In this document: one piece after another, positions 8,434-15,577 of the stretch
Layout of the letters: each line of letters begins with the position of its first letter
Numbering within the stretch: the first letter of the stretch is position 1
Source of the DNA: Niastella vici
GTDB taxonomy: Bacteria > Bacteroidota > Bacteroidia > Chitinophagales > Chitinophagaceae
NCBI RefSeq assembly: GCF_002077945.1
Contig: NZ_LVYD01000041.1
Coordinates: 1-64,000 of the forward strand
Reading direction: 5' to 3'
DNA length: 64,000 bases
Notes under the pieces: generated by a model
Databases searched by the model: none
The model's input: only the letters and a program-made list of their open reading frames with translations
What the model was told of the DNA's origin: nothing
Program-made: the position numbers and the translations under genes

Positions 8434-9942
8434 TTATTCATTATTGCACCTTGCCATCCCGGCCTTAGCCCGTTGGTCAAGCGAATTCTTAAAATCATGA
8501 TCTTTCATGTTTATGCATCGTTGAAACCATTGTATGGCGGTTTGTTTATCGCCCCGCTTTTCAAATATAAAACCGGTTTGCAGGGCGGCCCGGGCAGCAA
8601 AATGCTCCTTTCGTTTTTCGCCCAGGTCAATGGCCTGTTTATAGAATACAATGGCCAAACTGTCGTTCTCCACATCATCGAACAAACGGCCGGCGCGGTA
8701 GGCAAACTCCAGTTTTTCTTCATTCAATGCAAAATTACCGGTGTTCTTCCCATGTAACAGCGCAAGCGCCTGGTGGTAATAACCGCCATCATTCAGCAAA
8801 CGCGCCTGCAGCAACAACTTATTAGGCCATTGATCGGTTCCGGCCTCTTTTTGCGCCTGCTTATCGGCCTCCGAATAGGTGCTGCCGCTGGTGAGTATCC
8901 GTTGGCGGTAAGCCCCTGCTTTGGCCTCATCGCCCTGCAGGTAATAATACCAGCTTAATTTCTGCAGTACATCCTTTACATAGAAAGTGCCTTTAAAATT
9001 CGTGATAAAACGTTCGAGGTATTGGGCGGCTGCGGGGTCAAGGTGATGTACTTTGGCATAACCAAGCTCCATATCCCACAATGGGGTGGCCAGGTAAGCA
9101 GGGCTGGCATTCCGCCCCTGAATGATCTGCTCTGCTATTTCAGCCTGCTGGCTATTAAGCCGCAGATTGGCGGCCAAAAAGGCAAATAAATGATGGTTCA
9201 CCACATCGAGGTGCTGCTGATCGATGAACTGAAAAACACCGGGCTTATCATTTTCAATATAAAACTTCAGGTAACAGTAATAGAAAATGGCCTCATCGTG
9301 AAAGAGGGTCGACCATTCATCGGTTCCCTGCAAAAAATTGCTGATGCGGTTCATTCCCTTTTTTATACTGCCACCGATGCCCAGCAGGCTGCTCAGCCAT
9401 TTATAGCCATCGGGAATGGTACCGGCCGCTACCTGCATGGCGCCGGCATATAGCAGGTTCGGCGCAAAATCGGGGAACGATTGCAAATTGCTTTTCACCT
9501 GTAAATACGAACGGCGAAACTCCCACCCCGCATCCCAGGTATTACCGAATTTTATCTTTACTGCCGCCCATTGAAAATGGATCACCGAGCGGGTAAACAA
9601 CAGTAACGGCGAATTATCAGGGCCCTCGCCCATCAAATTTAACCGGGTTTCACGATTGGGCAATCGCTTTTTGAATTCGGCAGGGTCTTCATTGAAGAAC
9701 AGGGTGAAAAAATCAATATAGTTCTCGAGAAAATAAGGAATGAGGTTATTGGGATGCTGGACCTTCTCTACATTCAGCAACTGCTGGCCGTTGTTTAATT
9801 TCAGCTGAAGGATCTCGTGATACGCCTGTTTGCACCGGTCGTTAAAATCAAATACTTTTTGTACCCGCGTGGGTACAGCCCGGACAGGCACATACAACAA
9901 TACCAGTAAGAGTGCCAAACCTGTTGGCCCCAGCCGATTCAT
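8434..9942 (-). CDS. exported TPR-like protein, function unknown
   Basis: A 502-residue protein with a signal peptide (residues 1-23, LALLLVLLYVPVRA). The remainder is helical with tetratricopeptide-like repeats towards the C-terminus, such as ALALLHGKNTGNFALNEEKL, SLAIVFYKQAIDLGEK and TAIQWFQRCINMK at about residues 395-480. Similar lengths and compositions occur in conserved Bacteroidota proteins without an assigned role. TPR surfaces usually scaffold protein complexes, so a periplasmic adaptor role is plausible but unproven. It precedes recN on the same strand, but recN has its own -7 box. Confidence 0.75.
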   Translation of the reverse strand: MNRLGPTGLALLLVLLYVPVRAVPTRVQKVFDFNDRCKQAYHEILQLKLNNGQQLLNVEKVQHPNNLIPYFLENYIDFFTLFFNEDPAEFKKRLPNRETRLNLMGEGPDNSPLLLFTRSVIHFQWAAVKIKFGNTWDAGWEFRRSYLQVKSNLQSFPDFAPNLLYAGAMQVAAGTIPDGYKWLSSLLGIGGSIKKGMNRISNFLQGTDEWSTLFHDEAIFYYCYLKFYIENDKPGVFQFIDQQHLDVVNHHLFAFLAANLRLNSQQAEIAEQIIQGRNASPAYLATPLWDMELGYAKVHHLDPAAAQYLERFITNFKGTFYVKDVLQKLSWYYYLQGDEAKAGAYRQRILTSGSTYSEADKQAQKEAGTDQWPNKLLLQARLLNDGGYYHQALALLHGKNTGNFALNEEKLEFAYRAGRLFDDVENDSLAIVFYKQAIDLGEKRKEHFAARAALQTGFIFEKRGDKQTAIQWFQRCINMKDHDFKNSLDQRAKAGMARCNNE

Positions 9943-9962
9943 GCCTGCAAGATACTATTTCG

Positions 9963-9999
9963 AAAAACAAAAAGGGTGCTCATTGCTGAACACCCTTTT
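9963..9999 (-). terminator. terminator of the zinc-ribbon gene
   Basis: Stem AAAAGGGTG (9970-9978) pairs with CACCCTTTT (9991-9999). The minus strand continues into T-rich sequence. It lies 20 bp after the stop of the gene ending at 10019. Confidence 0.7.
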
Positions 10000-10018
10000 C
10001 AATATGATGAAAGAATTC

Positions 10019-10774
10019 TTATTTCACATCTACACTGTCGAACAGGTCGCGGTCAACCAGAATACGGCCGCAGTTTTCGCATACGATGATCTTTTTACGC
10101 TGACGGATCTCGCTCTGGCGTTGTGGCGGAATGGCGTTAAAGCAACCACCGCAGGCATCACGTTCTACAGCTACCACACCTAAACCGTTGCGGTAGTTCT
10201 TGCGAATACGATCGTAAGAATGCAACAGGCGCTCTTCTACTTTTTCACGGGCTTCAGAAGCCTGTTTATTGTATGCTTTTTCTTCTTTTTCGTTGGTAGC
10301 GATGATCTTTTCCAACTCGCCTTTCTTGGTGCCTAAAACACCTTCTTTGGTAGCGATGTTCTTTTTGGCTTTATCGAGTACCACTACTTTTTCAGCGATC
10401 TCTTCATTGGCATCGCGAATGTGTTTTTCGGCCAGCTTGATCTCCAGCTGCTGCATCTCAATCTCTTTATTGATGGCCTCAAACTCACGGCTGTTCTTTA
10501 CGTTCTCACTTTGCTTTTCGTATTTCTTGATCAGGGCTTCAGCTTCCTTGATCGCGTTCTTTTTTTGATTGATAAACTCCTGTATGCCGTTGATCTCTTC
10601 TTCAATACGAACCTGGCGGGCATGTAAACCCTGAATTTCATCTTCCAGGTCGCTCACTTCCATTGGTAACTCCCCTTTCAGGATCTGTATCTCATCGATC
10701 TTCGATTCTATCTTCTGCAATGCTACGAGTGAGCTTAATTTTTCTTCTACAGAGTAGTCTTTAACGTTAGCCAT
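10019..10774 (-). CDS. C4-type zinc-ribbon coiled-coil protein (DUF164/CdsZ-like)
   Basis: A 251-residue cytoplasmic protein. About residues 10-185 form a long charged coiled coil, followed by a C4 zinc ribbon with CGGCFNAIPP and CENCGRILVD at roughly 208-240. This architecture defines the bacterial zf-RING_7/DUF164 family, whose members are tied to RNA or translation processes. The exact role here is not evident. It lies about 135 bp downstream of the NIF3-family gene on the same strand, a common pairing in Bacteroidota and Firmicutes, and ends in a strong terminator. Confidence 0.87.
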   Translation of the reverse strand: MANVKDYSVEEKLSSLVALQKIESKIDEIQILKGELPMEVSDLEDEIQGLHARQVRIEEEINGIQEFINQKKNAIKEAEALIKKYEKQSENVKNSREFEAINKEIEMQQLEIKLAEKHIRDANEEIAEKVVVLDKAKKNIATKEGVLGTKKGELEKIIATNEKEEKAYNKQASEAREKVEERLLHSYDRIRKNYRNGLGVVAVERDACGGCFNAIPPQRQSEIRQRKKIIVCENCGRILVDRDLFDSVDVK

Positions 10775-10910
10775 AAAGAAATTTATAATTTGTTGTTTAT
10801 ACCCGCCAGGCCCTTTGAGTGGGGGTCAAATGCGGTCCCCGGCTGTTGTTCCCTGATGCATCTTCCGTTGCGACGCTCCGTTCATCGTCCGGTTCACACC
10901 CTCACAGAAA

Positions 10911-12008
10911 TCACACAAAATAATGCACCGGGTTGGTTTTTAAAGCCGTTTTAAGGACGGCAAAGGTAGGAAATTTTTCCTGCAAAACCCCAGCCAGTAA
11001 ATCTATGGTGAATTGCTCACTTTCAAAGTGACCGATATCAGCAATTATGAGCCGGCCATTGGCATCAAAAAACTCATGGTATTTCATATCGCCCGTGATG
11101 TAGATGTCGGCCCCGGCAGCTAATGCTTTGGAAACCAGGAAACTACCTGCGCCGCCGCTAACCGCCACCTTCTTCACCGGGCGGCCCAACAGGGCCGTAT
11201 GGCGTATGACGGTAAGGCCAAAAGCCTGTTTTATCTGCATCAGGAAGGCGGTTTCAGGCACCGGCTGGGGCAGCTCGCCCACCAGCCCCGACCCTATGCC
11301 GGGATGCGTATTGGTCACATTTACAATATCATAGGCCACTTCTTCGTACGGATGGGCGGTTCGCAGGGCCCGCACCAGGGCTGTTTGCAGGTAAGCGGGG
11401 AAAATGACCTCAATTTTAAGCTCCTTTTCATAATGGCGCTCGCCGGGCTGGCCAACAAAGGGATTGGTGCCTTCGCCCCCTTTGAACGTGCCCGTTCCTT
11501 CTACCCCAAAACTGCATTCGTCGTAATTGCCAATATCGCCCCCACCCGCTTCAAACAGGGCTGCCCGCACCTGTTCTACCTGATCAACCGGTACAAAAGT
11601 GTACAGTTTCCTGAGGGTAGCTTCTTTGGGCGACAGGATCTTCCGGTTCACCAGACCCAGTTTATCGGCCATCATTCCGTTCACCCCGGTTATTACATTA
11701 TCGAGGTTGGTATGAATGGCATAGATGGCGATGTCGTTCTTTATGGCTGTAATAATGGTCTTTTCTACATAATTCCGCCCGGTTATCTTCTTTAGCCCGC
11801 CAAAAATGATGGGGTGATGCGCCACTACCAGGTTGCAGCCCCGTTGTATAGCTTCTTTGACCACTTCTTCGGTAGCATCGAGCGTACACAATGCCCCGGT
11901 GCACTTCCAGCCAGGATCACCCGTTAGCAACCCGGCATTGTCATAACTTTCCTGTAACGAAGGCGGGGCAATGGATTCAAGCAGGGCAATGATTTCGGCA
12001 ATTTTCAT
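10911..12008 (-). CDS. NIF3-like dinuclear metal centre protein
   Basis: A 365-residue NIF3/YbgI/YqfO-family protein. The two NIF3 halves carry the metal-site motifs VVAHHPIIFGG and AIHTNLDN (N-terminal half) and GDMKYHEFF plus DIGHFESEQF (C-terminal half). Between them is an inserted PII/CutA-like domain (about residues 130-240), including FVPVDQVEQVRAALF and AHPYEEVAYDI, as in Bacillus YqfO. These proteins form hexameric toroids, and their substrate is debated. A -7 box (TACCTTTG) lies 20 bp upstream. It is probably co-transcribed with the zinc-ribbon gene. Confidence 0.9.
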   Translation of the reverse strand: MKIAEIIALLESIAPPSLQESYDNAGLLTGDPGWKCTGALCTLDATEEVVKEAIQRGCNLVVAHHPIIFGGLKKITGRNYVEKTIITAIKNDIAIYAIHTNLDNVITGVNGMMADKLGLVNRKILSPKEATLRKLYTFVPVDQVEQVRAALFEAGGGDIGNYDECSFGVEGTGTFKGGEGTNPFVGQPGERHYEKELKIEVIFPAYLQTALVRALRTAHPYEEVAYDIVNVTNTHPGIGSGLVGELPQPVPETAFLMQIKQAFGLTVIRHTALLGRPVKKVAVSGGAGSFLVSKALAAGADIYITGDMKYHEFFDANGRLIIADIGHFESEQFTIDLLAGVLQEKFPTFAVLKTALKTNPVHYFV

Positions 12009-12027
12009 ATTTCACAATGATTGTAAC

Positions 12028-12035
12028 CAAAGGTA
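12028..12035 (-). promoter_or_regulatory. -7 box TACCTTTG upstream of the NIF3-like gene
   Basis: Exact TAnnTTTG on the minus strand, 19 bp before the ATG at 12008. No clear -33 element. Confidence 0.4.
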
Positions 12036-12175
12036 ATTGATAGCCACATCATATAAATGTTCCGGTCCAAACCCGTTACCGCTGTGTTAACAAAATGTTT
12101 CCTGACACGAAGGCATATAAATTGCAGTTATTTGGTACCTTAAACGAATTATTGACGCCAACTACTACCTAATAT

Positions 12176-12751
12176 ATGCGAGGAACCTGGATAATCTTAC
12201 TAATCATGGTGTTTATAGGCGCCGGAATGTACTTCTGGTTTACCCGTAAACCTAAACCAGCACACAGCGATACCATTGTCTTTAAAAACACAGCCGATTC
12301 CATTGTTAAAAAAATGCAGGTTTACCTGGGCGATGATCCCAAAGAAGTGATGTACCTCGATAGTGCCTGGATGCTATCAGATTCAACGCCGCTGAAAAAA
12401 GTGCTTGATGGCGTGCCCCAGGATACCATGAACAAACAGTATTCGAACATTACACTGTTCATTACGTATGATCATCAATCCTATTATGACCTGGAATTGC
12501 AAAAGCCCGATCCCAAACAGGCGTATACCATCAGCCTTGAGGTAGAACCCATGAGCGATAGCGATACACTTGTAGTTGATGGATTGATAATACCGCAGAA
12601 AGGAGATGCCATGCATTTTGCAAGCCCGATGATGAAAATGTACAGCCGGTTTGTTATAACATATAATCATAAATTGCCACAACCACCGCCTGACTCAACA
12701 GCTATCAGGGGGCATGAACCCAGCAAGACCATCACCATATTGAAGAATTAA
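12176..12751 (+). CDS. membrane-anchored hypothetical protein
   Basis: A 191-residue protein with one N-terminal transmembrane anchor (about residues 5-22, IILLIMVFIGAGMYFWF) followed by a basic stretch RKPKPA. The rest is mostly polar with beta-strand character (NITLFITYDHQSYYDLEL, AYTISLEVEPMSDSDTLVVDG), compatible with a small extracytoplasmic beta domain. No recognised motif. It diverges from the NIF3-like gene and stands alone. Codon use and composition look like its neighbours, so I think it is a real lineage-specific gene. Confidence 0.65.
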   Translation: MRGTWIILLIMVFIGAGMYFWFTRKPKPAHSDTIVFKNTADSIVKKMQVYLGDDPKEVMYLDSAWMLSDSTPLKKVLDGVPQDTMNKQYSNITLFITYDHQSYYDLELQKPDPKQAYTISLEVEPMSDSDTLVVDGLIIPQKGDAMHFASPMMKMYSRFVITYNHKLPQPPPDSTAIRGHEPSKTITILKN

Positions 12752-13042
12752 TAACTACGAAAGGACTCCTGCTCTTGAGGTTTTTCTTTAATGTAAAAAT
12801 TTGCATTAAGCTTTAAATGTATTTTTTTTAATCATAACCTGTTAGTACAACCTATTACTCATATTACATCCTCTTTTGATCTCTCAAAGTATTTTGATAT
12901 AAACAAGTGTCCACGGGTGGACAACTAGTAGCCTTTTATCAACATTATGGTATCAAATAGGTGTACAACGCTTTCTTTTGTGTTATTTCGCAGTTGAATC
13001 ACTTAGTGCAATCTTAACCCTAAGCAAAATTCCCTAAATCCC

Positions 13043-13819
13043 ATGAAAAGGATCGCAAAACCCTTTTGTGTTGTTTATGTATTGCCCATAAGTGTGCTGT
13101 TTTTGTCGTGCTCGCAAAAACCACATTCAAGCCCCTTTCACATTTCAGAAATTTCCATGTGGCAGGCAGTCATTGTTTTGTTGTTGCTCATCATGATAGC
13201 AGCCAGTCTTATACTGCATTACCGATACCGCAAAATGAAAGTGCGCCTTCATAAGGAAAGAGAAGCTGCTTTTCTGGAAGCGCGCCGGATGGTGGAAATT
13301 GAAAAACAGAAAGCGTTTCAGCTGGCTAATAAGCTTATTGAAGAGAAAACGGCCATAGCCGAAGAAGAGGTTCGTGAGGCTATTGAAAAGGCCCAGGAAG
13401 AAGCCAGGCAGCTGCAGGCGCAGGTTACCAGCACCTCTGTAATGCTGGCCAACAAAACAGATTACCTGATGCAGTTGCAGGAGAAATTAAAAACATCAGA
13501 CAACAACGAGTACAAACGGATCGCCAAGGAAATAAAGACCAATCTTACCGAAGCCGATCACTGGGCCGATTTCATCAAGAACTTCAACCTGTTGCATTCG
13601 CACTATGTCGACAACATCACGCAAAAACATCCTGATCTTACGGCCAATGAAGTGCGGCTCATTTGTTTTATTCTTTCCGGATTAAGCAATAAGGAGATTG
13701 CCGGAATATTTTCGGTTGAGCCTGAAAGTGTTAAAAAAGCGCGGTACCGGTTGAAGAAAAAACTGAACCTTCCTGAAGAAGAAAGCCTGACCTTCTACTT
13801 ACAGCACCTGAAAGCATGA
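13043..13819 (+). CDS. membrane-anchored LuxR-type transcriptional regulator
   Basis: A 258-residue protein. It has an N-terminal signal-like segment with a possible lipobox ending at Cys23 (FLSCS). A short exported stretch and a transmembrane helix follow (about 41-60, VIVLLLLIMIAASLILHY). A long coiled coil (about 65-165) then leads to a C-terminal LuxR/GerE-like helix-turn-helix (about 199-257, LTANEVRLICFILSGLSNKEIAGIF). It resembles the C-terminal half of Bacteroidota TPR-TM-LuxR regulators but lacks the periplasmic TPR sensor. It probably regulates transcription from the membrane, possibly as a dimer through the coiled coil. The target is unknown. Confidence 0.8.
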   Translation: MKRIAKPFCVVYVLPISVLFLSCSQKPHSSPFHISEISMWQAVIVLLLLIMIAASLILHYRYRKMKVRLHKEREAAFLEARRMVEIEKQKAFQLANKLIEEKTAIAEEEVREAIEKAQEEARQLQAQVTSTSVMLANKTDYLMQLQEKLKTSDNNEYKRIAKEIKTNLTEADHWADFIKNFNLLHSHYVDNITQKHPDLTANEVRLICFILSGLSNKEIAGIFSVEPESVKKARYRLKKKLNLPEEESLTFYLQHLKA

Positions 13820-14025
13820 ATGGTGAATGGTCAATGGTCAATAGATGATTCACATTATCGAAATAAGCCATAGCAATATAAATCAGTATATATGCTACGT
13901 GACTTGTAGATGATCCTAAGTTATAAAGCCTGCTGCAACACTCAAGTTTTTTTTGGTGTTACAGCAGGTTTTTCCGTTTATACACGCCATTGACGACTCA
14001 CCATTGACCATTCACCATTGACCAT
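13817..14025. repeat. inverted copies of an intergenic filler repeat
   Basis: ATGGTGAATGGTCAATGG (13820-13837) is exactly complementary to CCATTGACCATTCACCAT (14001-14018). The arms flank a hairpin terminator. A related string is found at about 2600-2630. The arms themselves are internally repetitive (GGTCAAT and GGTGAAT units). Confidence 0.7.
13926..13973 (+). terminator. Rho-independent terminator downstream of the LuxR-type gene
   Basis: CCTGCTG and AACAC pair with GTGTT and CAGCAGG (one mismatch between the two helices). The loop contains a T-run and a T5 tail follows. It lies about 110 bp after the regulator's stop codon, so it may also serve a short untranslated RNA. Confidence 0.65.
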
Positions 14026-14725
14026 CTCACCCTCGCATTCCTAATAAATATATATAACGGATACATACACCCTGGTATAGTTCTTGCTACTCTATAAAGG
14101 CTTCAAACCATCTTCTTTATATTAAATCCACTCCTTTTACATAACTATACTCATTACCTGCTAAGTAGAAAATTGGTCTCCTTCTGGTACCCTGCTACCA
14201 GGCAGTGCATCCACTTGTTGTCCGCCCTAAATCCTTTTCGTTTCATTTTTTCCTTGCCATTTTTACGCTGCAGATGAGCAATCTGCTGTTTTATCCAACA
14301 TTCCTTCGATGACCATTTGTTCAATGTTCTGAGAACCGTTTGTTCAATATTGATGAGAACCACCATTCAATGTTCTGGCGACCGCTTGTTCAATATTAAT
14401 GAGAACCAATGTTCAATGTTCTGGGAACCGCTTATTCAATATTCTAATGACGGCTTGAAATCCTTATATCTTATTAGTTTTTGGGTACGTGCAATAATGG
14501 TAGCCAACGATACCAGATATTCCAACATTCCTTGAAATATCCCTAAGCCCGGTATCTATTGGAACCCCCAAATTCAATGTCTCTGAAGATCCAGTTTAGG
14601 TTCAATGTTCTATTCCTGGAAAAAATGGCCTGAGGTACATTCTTGTGTGTATTTACAGGCAGGTTTTGAGGGTTTACAGTGGTGGTATCTACCACCACTT
14701 TTTTTATCACTTTACAATTTTTACT
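14026..14725. other. gene-free region upstream of two small unknown genes
   Basis: Apart from the 23-bp array and its isolated motif copies, this 700-bp region holds no gene that I can support. The short frames over it have poor composition and are interrupted by the repeats. It is AT-rich near 14040-14170. Confidence 0.5.
14320..14457. repeat. 23-bp tandem repeat array (six units, 46-bp dimers)
   Basis: TTCAAT recurs at 14320, 14343, 14366, 14389, 14412 and 14435, exactly every 23 bp. Odd units read TTCAATGTTCTGnGAACCG and even units TTCAATATTnATGAGAACCA (the sixth is degenerate), so the real unit is a 46-bp dimer. The same core TTCAATGTTCT occurs again at 14601 and as a variant at 14573. 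A 13-bp direct repeat, TCCAACATTCCTT, is found at 14294-14306 and 14521-14533 on either side. No open frame of coding quality spans it. Confidence 0.9.
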
Positions 14726-15052
14726 ATGAAGACTCAGCAGCTACGAATTGGTAAATATGTAATGGTAAATAACATTCCGATATTATTTCCGCTCGAAATA
14801 ATGCACAGCGATGTGGTACAGCAGGTACAACAGGCACAATCGGCCGGATTCTTTGTGCTGCGCCTTAATTCTTATGGTGTTGATGTATACTGCTGGGGCG
14901 AAAGCACCAGCCTCAACCTGCAAAGCAAACAGGCACAGGACGCCCATATTATTAAAGAGTTCATTGGTAATATTTCAGAAGTGTCGCATCGGTTTGCCGG
15001 TGCAACGCTATCGAACACCCAACCAGGCGCCATGACTTCCAGCGCCATCTAA
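14726..15052 (+). CDS. hypothetical protein
   Basis: A 108-residue protein from the ATG at 14726. The open frame extends to 14645, but the preceding residues look non-coding (HHFFYHFTIFT). It appears soluble and mixed alpha/beta, with MVNNIPILFPLEIMHSDVVQQVQQAQSAGFFVLRLN, consistent with a small alpha/beta domain resembling a short regulatory module. No family recognised. It is followed 12 bp later by another small unknown gene, so the two form a likely operon. They sit directly after the 23-bp repeat region. Confidence 0.6.
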   Translation: MKTQQLRIGKYVMVNNIPILFPLEIMHSDVVQQVQQAQSAGFFVLRLNSYGVDVYCWGESTSLNLQSKQAQDAHIIKEFIGNISEVSHRFAGATLSNTQPGAMTSSAI

Positions 15053-15064
15053 ATCACCAGTTTT

Positions 15065-15568
15065 ATGATGTATCTGGTAATAATATTAATTGCAGGTCAG
15101 ATAATTCATTTTATTCATCTGCGAATGATCCTGGCTTCAGCAAAGCGAAGAGCAAAGAGCCTTGACTTCAAGCTGCACAACCTGAATCAATGGTGCGTTT
15201 CAAACCAACATACGTTGATGAACAAGCTTGAAGAAATACAGGACCAGGTAAACAACCTGTATGTGAAGATAAGCATGGCTGCCATGGACCTGGATCACGG
15301 CAAATCTACTGAAGCCAATGAACCTGCCACTACTTTTTCAATTCTCATGCAGGCCTTCAATAAAGAGCCCATTGATAAATTCAGAAAAGAAGACATTCAA
15401 CATTATTACGCCATACTGTTGCAGGAACTGCAACAACTCGACAGTAAGATCAGCCAGGTAGCTAACGAGGCCATTCACAATACACCCTACAACAACACAC
15501 AGATCTTTAAAAATGAAATAAAAAACCGGCTGAATGGCAGCCGGTTTAATAAAAATAACTTAAGATAA
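15065..15568 (+). CDS. hypothetical membrane-anchored coiled-coil protein
   Basis: A 167-residue protein with an N-terminal transmembrane segment (about 2-20, YLVIILIAGQIIHFIHL) and a largely helical remainder. The stretch QHTLMNKLEEIQDQVNNLYVKISMAAMDL is heptad-like and suggests oligomerisation. The second methionine codon (15068) is an equally good start. No known family. It follows the 108-residue gene by 12 bp. Its last codons contain a perfect 10-bp hairpin that serves as terminator for the convergent gene. Confidence 0.6.
   Translation: MMYLVIILIAGQIIHFIHLRMILASAKRRAKSLDFKLHNLNQWCVSNQHTLMNKLEEIQDQVNNLYVKISMAAMDLDHGKSTEANEPATTFSILMQAFNKEPIDKFRKEDIQHYYAILLQELQQLDSKISQVANEAIHNTPYNNTQIFKNEIKNRLNGSRFNKNNLR
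15519..15547 (-). terminator. terminator of the MG2/plug gene, inside the opposing CDS
   Basis: AAACCGGCTG (15523-15532) and CAGCCGGTTT (15538-15547) form a perfect 10-bp stem with a 5-nt loop. On the minus strand it is followed by a T-run. It lies 31 bp past the minus-strand stop at 15578 but within the coding sequence ending at 15568. Confidence 0.75.
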
Positions 15569-15577
15569 GCGATCTTC

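Noticed and set aside
14320-14457. CRISPR array
   Set aside because: Units are contiguous with no unique spacers, and no cas genes are nearby. The same applies to the 50-bp array at 55.3 kb.
14154-14535. Open frames on both strands across the 23-bp repeat region
   Set aside because: Composition is poor and the repeat explains the openness.
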